A stretch of 64,000 nucleotides of DNA from Puniceicoccaceae bacterium K14 (lineage in GTDB: Bacteria; Verrucomicrobiota; Verrucomicrobiia; Opitutales; Opitutaceae): the NCBI GenBank assembly GCA_022538095.1, contig JAKYXN010000013.1, forward strand, positions 1-64,000. The letters run 5' to 3'. Each line of letters opens with the position of its first letter. The stretch's first letter is position 1. The notes under the pieces were generated by a model that did not search any database, had not been told where the DNA came from, and was given only the letters and a program-made list of their open reading frames with translations. A program made the translations under genes and the position numbers. Below, piece by piece: positions 34,923 to 44,536 of the stretch.

Positions 34923-36629
34923 TTGAGTTCCGAACAAAACAGCACGAACCGTCCTTTTTCATCTTGCGTCGTCGACGGAAACGACCGCGCCCCAGCCCGT
35001 TCAATGCTCCGTGCAGTCGGGTTCAAGGACGATGACTTTAAAAAACCCCAAATTGCGATCGCTTCCACCGGGAGTGATTTGACCCCTTGCAACATGCACA
35101 TCAACGAGCTGGCAACCCACGCCTCTCGCGGGGCCAATGAAGCCGGAGGCAAGGCCGTAAATTTCAGCACGATCACCGTCTCAGACGGGATCAGTATGGG
35201 GACTAAGGGAATGAGCTACAGTCTCGTTTCTCGGGAAGTCATTGCGGATAGTATCGAGACGGTTCTCGGCGCCGAAGGAATGGACGGGCTCGTAGCAATC
35301 GGCGGTTGCGACAAAAACATGCCAGGTTGCATGATCGCTATCGCTCGCTTGAATCGACCGTCTGTTTTCGTTTACGGTGGAACGATCCTACCAGGAATGC
35401 ACAAAGGCAAGCCGACCGATATCGTAAGCATCTTTGAGGCTGTCGGAGCTCACGCTCGTGGCGACATCGACGACGCCGAGCTGAAGCAAATCGAATCAAC
35501 TTGTATTCCAGGGCCTGGTTCGTGTGGAGGGATGTACACTGCGAATTCAATGGCGAGCGCTATCGAAGTTCTCGGTATGAGCCTTCCCGGTAGCAGCGCC
35601 CAACTCGCCGTTAGCGAAGAAAAGCGCAAGGACTGCGAAAACTCAGGCGCCCAGGTCGCCAAGCTAATTGAGATGGACCTGAAGCCACGCGATATTTTGA
35701 CCCGCAAGGCATTCGAAAATGCAATCACGACGCTGATTGCTCTCGGCGGATCCACCAATATCATTTTACATCTTTTGGCGATAGCACACGCAGCGGAGGT
35801 GGAGCTTTCAATAGACGACTTCCAACGTATCGGTGAAACGGTACCGCTTTTGGCCGATGTGAAACCATTCGGTAAATACAACATGTCCCACTTGATCCGC
35901 ATCGGCGGCATCCAGCCAATGATGAAGATGCTCCTCGATCGTGGGTTGCTCCACGGCGATTGCATGACAATCACGGGCAAGACACTCGCGGAAAATCTGG
36001 CAGACGTTCAACCCTACGCCGCATTCCCACATGAACAGGATATCATCTACCCTTGGGATCAACCAATTAAGGAAACAAGCCATCTCCGCGTCCTCCGTGG
36101 AAACCTCGCTCCAACAGGCGCTGTTGGAAAAATCACCGGCAAAGAAGGTCTTTACTTCAAAGGAACAGCCAAAGTCTACGAAGGCGAAGAAGATGCCCTC
36201 CAAGGAATCCTTCGTGGCGACGTCGTTAAAGGTGACGTCGTTGTCATCCGAAATGAAGGCCCAGTCGGCGGTCCAGGAATGCGCGAAATGCTTTCACCCA
36301 CATCTGCCGTCGCCGGTCGAGGGCTTATTAAGGACGTTGCGCTTATTACCGATGGACGCTTCTCCGGTGGAAGTCATGGCTTCGACGTCGGCCATATTAC
36401 ACCCGAAGCTGCCTGTGGTGGCCCTATCGGCATCGTAAAAAGCGGTGACGAAATCGAAATCGACGCAGTTAAAAACACCATCAGCTTAAACATTCCCGAC
36501 GAGGAATACAGGGAGCGGATGGATGCGTTTAAGCCGACAGGTGCTACTGAAAAACGTGGTGTCCTCGGTAAATACGCTCACACCGTAGCCTCTGCATCGG
36601 AAGGCGCTGTCACTGATAAATATTTGTAA
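34923..36629 (+). CDS. ilvD: Dihydroxy-acid dehydratase
   Basis: 568 residues. It dehydrates 2,3-dihydroxy acids to 2-keto acids in valine, isoleucine and leucine synthesis. Iron-sulfur cysteines occur in GGCDKNMPGCM and PGSCGGMYTANSM, with the Mg-site region and the family end DGRFSGGSHGFDVGH. The N-terminus RAPARSMLRA-like region is intact only from the TTG at 34923, which is therefore preferred over the next ATG. pgi follows 57 bases later in the same direction. Confidence 0.96.
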   Translation: MSSEQNSTNRPFSSCVVDGNDRAPARSMLRAVGFKDDDFKKPQIAIASTGSDLTPCNMHINELATHASRGANEAGGKAVNFSTITVSDGISMGTKGMSYSLVSREVIADSIETVLGAEGMDGLVAIGGCDKNMPGCMIAIARLNRPSVFVYGGTILPGMHKGKPTDIVSIFEAVGAHARGDIDDAELKQIESTCIPGPGSCGGMYTANSMASAIEVLGMSLPGSSAQLAVSEEKRKDCENSGAQVAKLIEMDLKPRDILTRKAFENAITTLIALGGSTNIILHLLAIAHAAEVELSIDDFQRIGETVPLLADVKPFGKYNMSHLIRIGGIQPMMKMLLDRGLLHGDCMTITGKTLAENLADVQPYAAFPHEQDIIYPWDQPIKETSHLRVLRGNLAPTGAVGKITGKEGLYFKGTAKVYEGEEDALQGILRGDVVKGDVVVIRNEGPVGGPGMREMLSPTSAVAGRGLIKDVALITDGRFSGGSHGFDVGHITPEAACGGPIGIVKSGDEIEIDAVKNTISLNIPDEEYRERMDAFKPTGATEKRGVLGKYAHTVASASEGAVTDKYL

Positions 36630-36686
36630 TCAATCCAACTTCAATCGGAGCTTGCTCCATCCCTAATCCAAAAAACAAATACGAAT

Positions 36687-38264
36687 ATGTCTTGGGAAAC
36701 GTTTACCAAACTATCCTTCCAATTTTCTGAAGTCGGGCTTGAGCTCGACCTCAGTCGCTTAGGCCTACCAGAAGATTATCTGGGAAGCATGGAAGCGCGC
36801 TTGCAATCCGCATACGAAGCTATGGACGCTTTGGAAAAGGGATCGATCGCCAATCCAGACGAAAACCGCATGGTCGGTCATTACTGGCTACGCGACGCAG
36901 CTTTGGCTCCGACACCTGAGCTTCAATCGGATATCAGTGAAACATTCGCTAAGATCAAAGAATTCGCAGCGAAGGTTCACAGTGGCGAGGTCAAGGGAAG
37001 CAAAGGCGCTTTCACTGACATTCTGGTAATCGGTATTGGTGGCTCCGCGCTCGGTCCGCAATTTATCGACAAGGCGCTCGGTTCGCCAAGCAAAGACAAA
37101 GTACGCGTACACTTCTTCGACAACACGGATCCAGATGGCATGGACGTGACACTCGATGCGATAGGCGAAAACCTTGGCAGTACGCTCTCCATCGTAATTT
37201 CGAAATCCGGCGGCACTGCTGAAACCCGCAATGGTATGCTGGAAGCGAAAACCGTTTACGAAAAGAAGGGGCTAAAATTTTCCGATCACGCTGTCGCCGT
37301 AACAGGCATTGGCAGCAAGCTAGATAGCGTCGCTGTAAGCGAAGGCTGGCTGGAGCGTTTCCCAATGTGGGATTGGGTTGGCGGTCGCACAAGCGTGCTC
37401 TGCGCTGTTGGGTTGGTCCCTGCCGCTCTCCAAGGTTTGGACATCGATGCCATGCTTGAAGGTGCAAAGGAAATGGATACGCTCACTCGTAGCAAAGTCA
37501 CCACCGAAAACCCTGCGGCACTGCTCGCAGCGGCGTGGTACTTTGCCACAAACGGCAAAGGCGAAAAGGACATGGTAATCCTTCCCTACAAAGACAGGCT
37601 CCTCCTCTTCTCCCGCTATTTACAGCAACTCATCATGGAGTCACTCGGCAAGGAATTCGACCTCGATGGCAATGTGGTGAATCAAGGGATTGCAGTTTAC
37701 GGTAACAAGGGTTCCACAGACCAACACGCATACGTTCAGCAACTTCGTGAAGGCGTGCCGAACTTTTTTGCGACATTCATCGAAGTTCTCAAAGATCGCG
37801 CAGGAGACTCTATCGAGGTAGATTCAGGTGTTACTAGCGGTGATTTCTTGCAAGGCTTCCTTCTTGGGACTCGCGAAGCATTGACTGAAAAAAATCGTGG
37901 ATCAGTAACGCTCACAACAACCGAAGTTACTCCAAAAACGGTTTCACACTTGATTGCTCTATACGAACGAGCAGTCGGGCTCTATGCCACGCTAACCAAT
38001 ATCAACGCTTATCACCAACCAGGCGTTGAAGCTGGAAAGAAAGCGGCTGGCGTTGCTATTGATACCGGACTCGCTATCATTAAAGCCCTGAAAAGCAAAA
38101 AAGGCGAGGCACTTAGCGCTCCAGAAATCGCAGTCGCGATCGGCCAGCCCGATAATGCTGAAATAGCCTACAAGCTCTCCAACCACATGGCAGCCAATGG
38201 TAAGGCCGGTATCAGTCGCGTTGAAAACGGAGCGTGGTTCGACGCAAAGTTTGTTGCCAACTAA
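36687..38264 (+). CDS. pgi: Glucose-6-phosphate isomerase
   Basis: 525 residues. It interconverts glucose 6-phosphate and fructose 6-phosphate. Seen: [13 protein letters not shown] (sugar-phosphate binding SIS motif), [29 protein letters not shown], and the late conserved [22 protein letters not shown] and [13 protein letters not shown]. The length is close to that of the common bacterial enzyme. A terminator 28 bases downstream ends the ilvD-pgi unit. Confidence 0.95.
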   Translation: MSWETFTKLSFQFSEVGLELDLSRLGLPEDYLGSMEARLQSAYEAMDALEKGSIANPDENRMVGHYWLRDAALAPTPELQSDISETFAKIKEFAAKVHSGEVKGSKGAFTDILVIGIGGSALGPQFIDKALGSPSKDKVRVHFFDNTDPDGMDVTLDAIGENLGSTLSIVISKSGGTAETRNGMLEAKTVYEKKGLKFSDHAVAVTGIGSKLDSVAVSEGWLERFPMWDWVGGRTSVLCAVGLVPAALQGLDIDAMLEGAKEMDTLTRSKVTTENPAALLAAAWYFATNGKGEKDMVILPYKDRLLLFSRYLQQLIMESLGKEFDLDGNVVNQGIAVYGNKGSTDQHAYVQQLREGVPNFFATFIEVLKDRAGDSIEVDSGVTSGDFLQGFLLGTREALTEKNRGSVTLTTTEVTPKTVSHLIALYERAVGLYATLTNINAYHQPGVEAGKKAAGVAIDTGLAIIKALKSKKGEALSAPEIAVAIGQPDNAEIAYKLSNHMAANGKAGISRVENGAWFDAKFVAN

Positions 38265-38291
38265 GCACGCTTAAGAATTCCATTCCAAAGA

Positions 38292-38328
38292 ACCGAACAT
38301 AGCAGTTGGCTATGCTCGGTTTCTTTTT
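38292..38328 (+). terminator. Rho-independent terminator after pgi
   Basis: ACCGAACATAGC pairs with GCTATGCTCGGT (one mismatch) around a five-base loop, followed by TTCTTTTTT. Confidence 0.82.
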
Positions 38329-38479
38329 TGTGAATTTTGTATTTTGCAGGGAACTTTGATAGTGCTTCGCATCACAAAAGTCTCGTGTTACCCAACTGGC
38401 GAATCCACTAACGGAATTAAAATTTGCAAAACCCAAAGAAATTTACATTCTGTTTACTTACCTTTTCCACTAAAATCCA

Positions 38480-39232
38480 ATGAACACGGCTTCGAAACTC
38501 CTACATGTCCTAGCAATTCTAGGCGCCATAGGCTCCGCGACACTTTACTATTTGTCGGACAGCGATGCCCAACTCGCACGCGATCAACTAGATCGAAAGA
38601 ATTCACTTTTGACCGAGGCAAACAAAAGGGCCAAGCAAGCAGCTGATGAATCTGCTGAGGTTCAAACCGAATTGACAGAGAAAAATGAAGCTCTGGAAGA
38701 AGCTCGAGCAAACATTACCGTTCTTTCCAGTCGCAACACCCAACTAAAGCGAGAAACCCAACGATTTACTGAAGAGCTAGACGAACGGGTTAAATCCGAA
38801 GAAAAACTTCAGGTAGAAATTGCCCGCTTAGAACGCGAAAACGCCAAGATCAAAGCCAGTTCTGTCGCCTTGGAAGAAGTCCAAGTATACACGCAACAGA
38901 TCGCTAGTCTGGAGGAAGAAGTCCTTCAGTTGAAAAACACAAATGCACGCTTTCCTGGCAACATTGCGAGTGCGAACACCGAGAACTCGACTATCCCGGA
39001 AGATCTTAAGGGTAAAATTCTCACTGTTGGACCACAATCTTCATTTGTGGTTCTCAATGTTGGTTACGAAGATGGTCTTAGACTTACACATTCCTTATCG
39101 GTGGCACGCGGAACAAATACGATTGCCCAAATTGAAATAACTGAAGTTAAGGAAAATTTGAGTATTGCGCGAATTCTTCCTGAATCGCTTAAATTGCACG
39201 TCAAAGAAGGCGACGTAGTCTCGCCGCTCTAA
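38480..39232 (+). CDS. Membrane-anchored coiled-coil protein
   Basis: 250 residues. An N-terminal transmembrane anchor (about 6-26) precedes a long heptad-rich coiled coil (about 28-155) full of Glu, Gln, Arg and Leu. A linker leads to a compact beta-rich C-terminal domain (GKILTVGPQSSFVVLNVGYE; SVARGTNTIAQIEITEV) that resembles the FlgT C-terminal or MreC-like barrels. The anchor plus coil plus barrel build suggests a periplasmic spacer. It is followed by a tiny lipoprotein gene 26 bases on, probably in one operon. No family name is assigned. Confidence 0.7.
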   Translation: MNTASKLLHVLAILGAIGSATLYYLSDSDAQLARDQLDRKNSLLTEANKRAKQAADESAEVQTELTEKNEALEEARANITVLSSRNTQLKRETQRFTEELDERVKSEEKLQVEIARLERENAKIKASSVALEEVQVYTQQIASLEEEVLQLKNTNARFPGNIASANTENSTIPEDLKGKILTVGPQSSFVVLNVGYEDGLRLTHSLSVARGTNTIAQIEITEVKENLSIARILPESLKLHVKEGDVVSPL

Positions 39233-39258
39233 AATCAATTACGCAAATAAACTTTGAA

Positions 39259-39414
39259 ATGAAAAAAGCAACTTCCCTACTTCTACTTTTAGCTGGATTG
39301 GCTGCTACAGCCCTATTTACAGGCTGTGCTACAGACGTAGACGAATCGACAATTCCTTGGAGTCGCCCACAAAGCTGGGAAGGTGGAATACCAGGCTTGG
39401 GCAATACCAATTAA
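39259..39414 (+). CDS. 51-residue lipoprotein
   Basis: ATG-initiated frame with a lipoprotein signal: basic MKKA, a leucine-rich core, and a lipobox LFTGC with the lipidated Cys at residue 23. The mature 29 residues contain PWSRPQSWEGG and end in GIPGLGNTN, rich in Trp, Pro and Gly. The start has AAATGAAAAAAG context, and the gene lies in tandem with the coiled-coil protein and rsmI. The lipidated, very short mature form suggests an envelope structural or accessory role. It is likely missed by length filters. Confidence 0.7.
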   Translation: MKKATSLLLLLAGLAATALFTGCATDVDESTIPWSRPQSWEGGIPGLGNTN

Positions 39415-39459
39415 TTGCGACTGCCACATACCGTCCGCCCACTGAATTAGCTAATCGCT

Positions 39460-40176
39460 ATGTCCAATGAAAATCCGTCGCTCGTTCCCGAAGCGGCTTG
39501 TCTTTACGTCGTGGGTACGCCGATCGGGAATTTGGCTGACTTAAGCGAACGAGCAATTTCGATTCTTTCAAAAGTCGATTGCGTCGCGTGTGAAGACACT
39601 CGCGTTACCGGTTTGTTATTTTCAAGGATCGGTATAAAACGCCCTCTCATTCCTTACCATGATAAGAATGAAGCAAATGCCACCAATGGGCTCATTCAAC
39701 GATTAAAGTCAGGTGAATCTGTCGCAATAGTATCAGACGCAGGGACACCCGCCGTCAGCGACCCCGGTTTTCGCATTGTTCGAGAATGCCGACGCCAAGG
39801 TATCACAGTTGTTCCTGTTCCCGGCCCCTGCGCTTTTACAACGCTTCTCTCTGCGAGCGGTCTTCCAACAGATTCGTTTCTCTACATGGGGTTTCTTCCA
39901 CCAAAATCCGCTGCTCGAATTCGCTTTCTCGAGAAACACAAAGACTATAAGCGAACAATTGCTCTCTACGAATCGTGTCATCGTATCGAAAAATTCATGA
40001 ACGAGATGGAAAAAACGCTCGGTCCTGATCGAGTAATTTGCATTGGACGCGAACTAACAAAGAAGTTCGAGACAATTCACAGTGGCAAAATCGTGGATAT
40101 TCGACCACAATTCGACCAAGGGAGCAAGAAGGGAGAATTCGTTGTCTTAATTGCACCCGCCAATTATGAGCTCTAA
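39460..40176 (+). CDS. rsmI: 16S rRNA (cytidine-1402-2'-O)-methyltransferase
   Basis: 238 residues of the tetrapyrrole-methylase fold. Seen: LYVVGTPIGNLADLSERA at the N-terminus, DCVACEDTR, IVSDAGTPAVSDPGFRIVREC, VVPVPGPCAF, LPTDSFLYMGFLP and the C-terminal ELTKKFE. RsmI methylates the ribose of C1402 in 16S rRNA with SAM. Length is below the 280-residue norm because the C-terminal domain is short. Its end overlaps the start of the phosphatase gene. Confidence 0.95.
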   Translation: MSNENPSLVPEAACLYVVGTPIGNLADLSERAISILSKVDCVACEDTRVTGLLFSRIGIKRPLIPYHDKNEANATNGLIQRLKSGESVAIVSDAGTPAVSDPGFRIVRECRRQGITVVPVPGPCAFTTLLSASGLPTDSFLYMGFLPPKSAARIRFLEKHKDYKRTIALYESCHRIEKFMNEMEKTLGPDRVICIGRELTKKFETIHSGKIVDIRPQFDQGSKKGEFVVLIAPANYEL

Positions 40177-41092
40177 TCCCAAAGTTGCAGTCATAGACAT
40201 TGGCAGTAATTCCATCAAACTCATCGTAGCCTCACATGGGGTCGATGCCCCCTTAGACATAGAGCATTTCTCTATTTTGGAAACTCGTATTGGAGAAGGC
40301 ATCACAGGCACACCCCCAAGACTCGATGACATCGCTATTCGAAAAGGGACAGACGCAGTTCAAAAACTCGTTATCGAAGCCAAAAACTATTCACCCGTAT
40401 CAATCGAAATCGTCGCTACCAGTGCAGTTCGAGACGCAATTAACAGAGATATATTTATTGAGTCGATAAAAGGAGTGACGGGTATTTCTCTTCGAGTCCT
40501 AAGTGGCGAAGAAGAAGCCCGTTTTATTGGTAAAGGAATTCAATGCGACCCCCGACTCTCACATTTGAAGAACTTCACCCTTCTAGACCTCGGCGGCGGT
40601 AGCATGGAATGTGTCCGTTTCAGAGCGGGTGAGCTTGTATCCGCAAACAGTTTACAACTTGGCAGTGTTCGCCTTAGCAACCTCTTTCAACTCGACCGAG
40701 AAAAGCCATTATCTCCAGAAAAAGAAACCGAGATCAACACTCATGTCCTTAAATCACTAGACGAAGCCGGGCTTACGAATTCAGACTCCCCTTCATTAGA
40801 AGCGATTTTGACCGGTGGCGCTTGCTCTGTCATTCAAGAATACTTTGACAGCACAGACCTCGATAGCGAAACGATTCTCAACTATAAAGCAAAGGTCAAT
40901 CAAAGTACCCGGCTAGAAAGAATCGAAAATCTCTCAATTCCCTCTAGTCGAGCAGACATATTTCCAGCAGCAATGACAACAATCGTCGCAACCCTAAATA
41001 AGCTGGGCTGCGACAAGGTCCATTTTTCACGCTACAACCTACGCTATGGAATAGCACAGGCCGCTTTGGATACCGTGAGCTTTAGAACCTAA
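40166..41092 (+). CDS. ppx: Exopolyphosphatase / guanosine pentaphosphate phosphatase (Ppx/GppA)
   Basis: About 308 residues from the ATG at 40166, inside the rsmI end. The actin-like ASKHA fold shows VAVIDIGSNSIKLIVA (phosphate loop 1), GEEEARFIGKG, LLDLGGGSMECV (phosphate loop 2) and ILTGGACSV. It hydrolyses polyphosphate or pppGpp; the single-domain short form cannot separate the two. The stop overlaps the convergent outer-membrane protein gene by 11 bases. Confidence 0.88.
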   Translation: MSSNPKVAVIDIGSNSIKLIVASHGVDAPLDIEHFSILETRIGEGITGTPPRLDDIAIRKGTDAVQKLVIEAKNYSPVSIEIVATSAVRDAINRDIFIESIKGVTGISLRVLSGEEEARFIGKGIQCDPRLSHLKNFTLLDLGGGSMECVRFRAGELVSANSLQLGSVRLSNLFQLDREKPLSPEKETEINTHVLKSLDEAGLTNSDSPSLEAILTGGACSVIQEYFDSTDLDSETILNYKAKVNQSTRLERIENLSIPSSRADIFPAAMTTIVATLNKLGCDKVHFSRYNLRYGIAQAALDTVSFRT

Positions 41093-41921
41093 ACGTCGCT
41101 CCGCCTCGATAAGTGTGGACTTCGTCTTCATAATATTCTCCGTCAATAAAGTCCGTATCCACTTCTACTATCAAAGCTATGGATTCGTTGATGTATTGCG
41201 AATACCCCACGGTTAGGGTAAAAAAGTCAGTGTTTTCTATTTTTTCGTATCCAGCTAGAAATCCAATATCCTCCGAAATATGGTAAGCTGCGTTTAGCGC
41301 AAATGTATAGGGCCCACTTTCAACCTTACCTAATTCCGCATGTACTGAAAGCCATGTATCATTCCCAAGTGAACTGATATATGAAGAATTTAAGGTAAAT
41401 GCATCTAGCTCTTCACTGAAAGAGTCCTCCCCCAAATAGCTTATATATTCTTCTTCTAATTTCGTTCGCGACACACCGACACCTACTATCCAATTGTCGG
41501 AAATGTAATGCCCATAACCTATTTCAAAAACATCAGCAGATTGCTCAAAGCTATTATCGTCTGCTTCTTGTCGGAAATAAGATGCGGAAAATATGTGATT
41601 CGAAGCTGCATTTCGATGAACGTAAGACGCACCCCAGGCACTCACGTCCAATTCATCCAGGTCTAGTGGTTCAGCGTATGCAAGTTCGAAGAAGGACAAT
41701 CGTTCGAAAATTGAGGCCTCCATCTTCGGAAGCGAACTACTACCAAAATCGAGAGAATCTACGTAATATCTTATGCTACCGGCTGCGACCTTCGTATCTC
41801 CAAAATCGCTATCCATGTATTCATACAATCCAGTTAGTTCCCAATTGTAGTCTGCTGCATTTAAACTTGTGAGCCCTAATCCCAATAGAGCTACTTTTAG
41901 AGATTTTGTCATTAATTTCAT
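41082..41921 (-). CDS. Predicted outer-membrane beta-barrel protein
   Basis: 279 residues from the ATG at 41921 with a signal peptide (MTKSLKVALLGLGLTSLNAA). The mature part is a chain of amphipathic beta strands with alternating aromatic and polar residues (YNWELTGLYEYMDS, HIFSASYFRQ, YGHYISDNWIVGVGVSR, FTLTVGYSQYINESIAL) and an ending TYRGGATFRF with terminal Phe, the usual signature for barrel assembly. It could be a porin or small-molecule channel. Monocistronic. Confidence 0.72.
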   Translation of the reverse strand: MKLMTKSLKVALLGLGLTSLNAADYNWELTGLYEYMDSDFGDTKVAAGSIRYYVDSLDFGSSSLPKMEASIFERLSFFELAYAEPLDLDELDVSAWGASYVHRNAASNHIFSASYFRQEADDNSFEQSADVFEIGYGHYISDNWIVGVGVSRTKLEEEYISYLGEDSFSEELDAFTLNSSYISSLGNDTWLSVHAELGKVESGPYTFALNAAYHISEDIGFLAGYEKIENTDFFTLTVGYSQYINESIALIVEVDTDFIDGEYYEDEVHTYRGGATFRF

Positions 41922-42042
41922 AGTAGTTAGTTTGATATTCCTGTGCAATATACCACCCAATGGATCGCAATTACACCTAATACCTAGCACTTACATTTTA
42001 CCGCCTTCTAATTGTCACCTATTAAATTAGTTTTGTACGCTC

Positions 42043-42073
42043 AATCAGGTAAACACCTATAAATTAATCAGGT
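42043..42073. promoter_or_regulatory. Direct AATCAGGT repeat in a divergent promoter region
   Basis: Two AATCAGGT octamers, 23 bases apart, in the gap between the barrel gene and the helical-repeat gene. The first copy also forms AGGT-AAAC-ACCT. A regulator site is possible but unsupported by other copies. Confidence 0.25.
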
Positions 42074-42148
42074 TGGACAAATAAATCTCTTGGTTCTGGC
42101 GTATTTATTATCGGCAAAACGCCATCAATTACTACTTTTCCCAGTCTT

Positions 42149-43501
42149 ATGAGTAACACAACCCCAGAAGGAATTTCTGAAATCGTTAACGAAGCAGCCA
42201 AAGCCCTTGAAGAATCAATCAAGATGCTGCAAGCCAAGGAATTGAAGCCTACCGAAGTGCTAGGCCTTCTTGAAAAAGCCATCGATCCGCTCAACGAGAT
42301 CAATGACTCCCTCGACGAAAAAGGTCGCTACATTCTTGCAAAGTCTTTGATGAATCGAGGCACATTTCTCCTCTCATCAAACGATCCGAAGGCACTTCCC
42401 GAAGCCCAGAAGAACTTTCAGGCAGCGATGGATAATTATAACAAATTACCCATTCGCCACAACGAAACCTATCTCGCAGACTGCACTGCACTATGGTCCA
42501 ATATCGCTCATGGGCAAATGAAGTCCAACAACATGCAAGGAACTCAAGCAGCTATAGAATGTTTCGAGAAGGCTTTGAGTTTTCTCAACATGCTCCCTTG
42601 GGAAAACAATGCTGAATTTCGCAATCATCTTATCGGTATTTGGTTCAACATTGGCAATGCCCACCAAAAACTAAATGGCAAGCCACGCGTGACAGGCGCT
42701 TTGAATGCCTACAATATGGCGATAGTCTTTTCTCAAGACCTTCCAACCGATTCAGCAAATAACGCCCTACTCGTATCCAATATATGGAATAATAGAGGAA
42801 TGGTTTTCAGCAAGGTCAAAGGAGACGAAGCTCAGACAGAGGGAACTCGGTCATTTGATAAAAGCATCGAAATCCTCGAAGGCTTAAAAGGAGTCAAAAA
42901 TCCCAACATCACGCTACAAATCTCTCGTAGTTACGCGAGCAAGGCATCCTTGATCAGTGGTGTGCGTGAAAAAGCGGAAGAAAGTCGCAAGTCGATAGAG
43001 AGCAACGCTCAAAAAGCCCTCGACCTCAGCTCCTCCCTACTAAAACAAGCACCGATGGCGGCCGAGAATACACTCATGGCAAACCGCTCTCTAGCTCAAT
43101 GCTATACTGCAATCATGGCTGATGTTGAAGGTGGCTATTCAGAAGAGCTTTACTCTAAGACAACTGATATCATAGACGAATCCATGTCTTTGATACGGGA
43201 ATGGGAAAAAAAAGGCGCTCAGTTTTTTAGACAAGCAGCTAGGCAACTTTTTTTCCTTGGCACTCAACTTTACCAAGCGCGCCAGCCTCATTTCCTCGCT
43301 GAGTTCATAAACGAAACGATTAATGAAGACGAAGCCATTGCTTCAGATCCCCATCTGATTGAAATCGCAAGAAACAGCATCCAAGAATCTCTCAAGAGAT
43401 TGGACACGAACACAGAACTTTCTCCTGCTGATCTCTCAAAAATCAAAGACCCACTGAACGAATTGTTAGAGCAATTGCCAAAAAAAGCAGGCGAGCAATA
43501 A
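42149..43501 (+). CDS. Large TPR-like helical-repeat protein of unknown role
   Basis: 450 residues, almost entirely helical, without signal peptide or membrane segment. Units of about 35-45 residues repeat the pattern WSNIAHGQMKSNNMQGTQAA, WFNIGNAHQKLNG, WNNRGMVFSKVKGDE: long TPR-like repeats with an aromatic-Asn turn. The last third (from about 340) is more irregular. Cytoplasmic scaffold or interaction role is likely. No family is named. A hairpin follows directly after the stop. Confidence 0.65.
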   Translation: MSNTTPEGISEIVNEAAKALEESIKMLQAKELKPTEVLGLLEKAIDPLNEINDSLDEKGRYILAKSLMNRGTFLLSSNDPKALPEAQKNFQAAMDNYNKLPIRHNETYLADCTALWSNIAHGQMKSNNMQGTQAAIECFEKALSFLNMLPWENNAEFRNHLIGIWFNIGNAHQKLNGKPRVTGALNAYNMAIVFSQDLPTDSANNALLVSNIWNNRGMVFSKVKGDEAQTEGTRSFDKSIEILEGLKGVKNPNITLQISRSYASKASLISGVREKAEESRKSIESNAQKALDLSSSLLKQAPMAAENTLMANRSLAQCYTAIMADVEGGYSEELYSKTTDIIDESMSLIREWEKKGAQFFRQAARQLFFLGTQLYQARQPHFLAEFINETINEDEAIASDPHLIEIARNSIQESLKRLDTNTELSPADLSKIKDPLNELLEQLPKKAGEQ

Positions 43502-43506
43502 TTGAG

Positions 43507-43538
43507 GCAAAGTAGAGTAGCGATTTACTCTACTTTGC
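43507..43538. other. 13-bp perfect hairpin after the helical-repeat gene
   Basis: GCAAAGTAGAGTA and TACTCTACTTTGC flank a six-base loop four bases after the stop. Neither strand has a T-tract, so it is a stabilising or Rho-linked 3' end rather than an intrinsic terminator. Confidence 0.4.
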
Positions 43539-43630
43539 ACTTATTAATGATGAATTATCATCATTATCCTGAGCGAAGCTCCATATCAAACTTCATCAAG
43601 AACGATCGTATCCAAAACTTAGCCGCAAGA

Positions 43631-44500
43631 CTATTTAGCCAATCCGAGTCTAGCCAAAAATCCTTTGGCCTCCTCATACGTCTTTTTATCAGCAGCAATG
43701 GCTTTGTCTCCAAATTTGCTACGGGCAAAATAGGCATGGCCTAGTCCTTCAAATGTCACCAAGCGACACGAACTCCCATTGAGAATCATCCGATCCCTAA
43801 GATCCGCTGAATTAACATAAGGAACTGTTGGATCTCCGGTAGCATGGAAGATTATCGTTGGTGGCATTTTTTCGGGCAAATTGTCTGGTATTGAAGAAGC
43901 GAAGGCACGCTCCACATCTCCTCCAAATCGTTTAGGCCCTCCGTATCCAGTTTCTTTAGTATCTGTCACAGGACATACGAGAATAAGAGCGGCAGGGATG
44001 CTTTCAGGGAGTATAATATCTTCATCTTGATATTTCGGAATCGCTGTCCACGCGGCAAGATGCCCTCCCGCAGAGGATCCTTGCACGATTATTTTGGAAA
44101 CATCTATGCCAAGATCATCAGCATGACTTTGCAACCACCTCATCGCTGCACGTGCATCTGAAACGCAGTCTTCTGGAGTGCCTCCAAATCGTTCACGCGT
44201 TCTGTAATCGGGAGCGATGCCAACGAATCCATTCTCCGCTGCCCATTTCACCCACTTCATACTCCTCTCAGGAGTCCCGCTGCTCCAGCCACCACTGAAA
44301 AAGGCAACCACACACGGTCGGCTATCCGCAGCCGTCCAGCCATCTGGGTAGACCACATGCAAACGTAACTCGGCATCTCCAATTTGCCGATATACGTGCA
44401 CCTCACTACCCGATATCTCAAGTGGAGTAAGCGGAGGCTCCGCTCTTATGACTCCACTTGAGACCCCAAGTAATACCAACAACCTAAAAACACTCGTCAT
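43631..44500 (-). CDS. Secreted alpha/beta-hydrolase esterase
   Basis: 289 residues with a signal peptide (to about residue 20). The fold shows VAFFSGGWSSG (oxyanion loop), the nucleophile elbow VQGSSAGGHLAAW with its Ser, DPTVPYVNS with the acid and FEGLGHAYF with the histidine. The GSSAGGHL elbow and position beside glycan genes suggest a carbohydrate deacetylase or feruloyl/acetyl esterase. It is the last gene of a run that includes the carbohydrate-binding protein upstream. Confidence 0.82.
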   Translation of the reverse strand: MTSVFRLLVLLGVSSGVIRAEPPLTPLEISGSEVHVYRQIGDAELRLHVVYPDGWTAADSRPCVVAFFSGGWSSGTPERSMKWVKWAAENGFVGIAPDYRTRERFGGTPEDCVSDARAAMRWLQSHADDLGIDVSKIIVQGSSAGGHLAAWTAIPKYQDEDIILPESIPAALILVCPVTDTKETGYGGPKRFGGDVERAFASSIPDNLPEKMPPTIIFHATGDPTVPYVNSADLRDRMILNGSSCRLVTFEGLGHAYFARSKFGDKAIAADKKTYEEAKGFLARLGLAK

Positions 44501-44536
44501 TATATTTAATATACAATATTATTGAATTCAGCCGTA

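Noticed and set aside
35450-35980. 176-codon open frame antisense to ilvD
   Set aside because: It lies wholly inside a confidently assigned gene and shows composition expected of its antisense shadow.
43502-43744. 80-codon frame after the helical-repeat gene
   Set aside because: It overlaps the hairpin and the end of the esterase gene in the opposite strand, with no start signal or family match.
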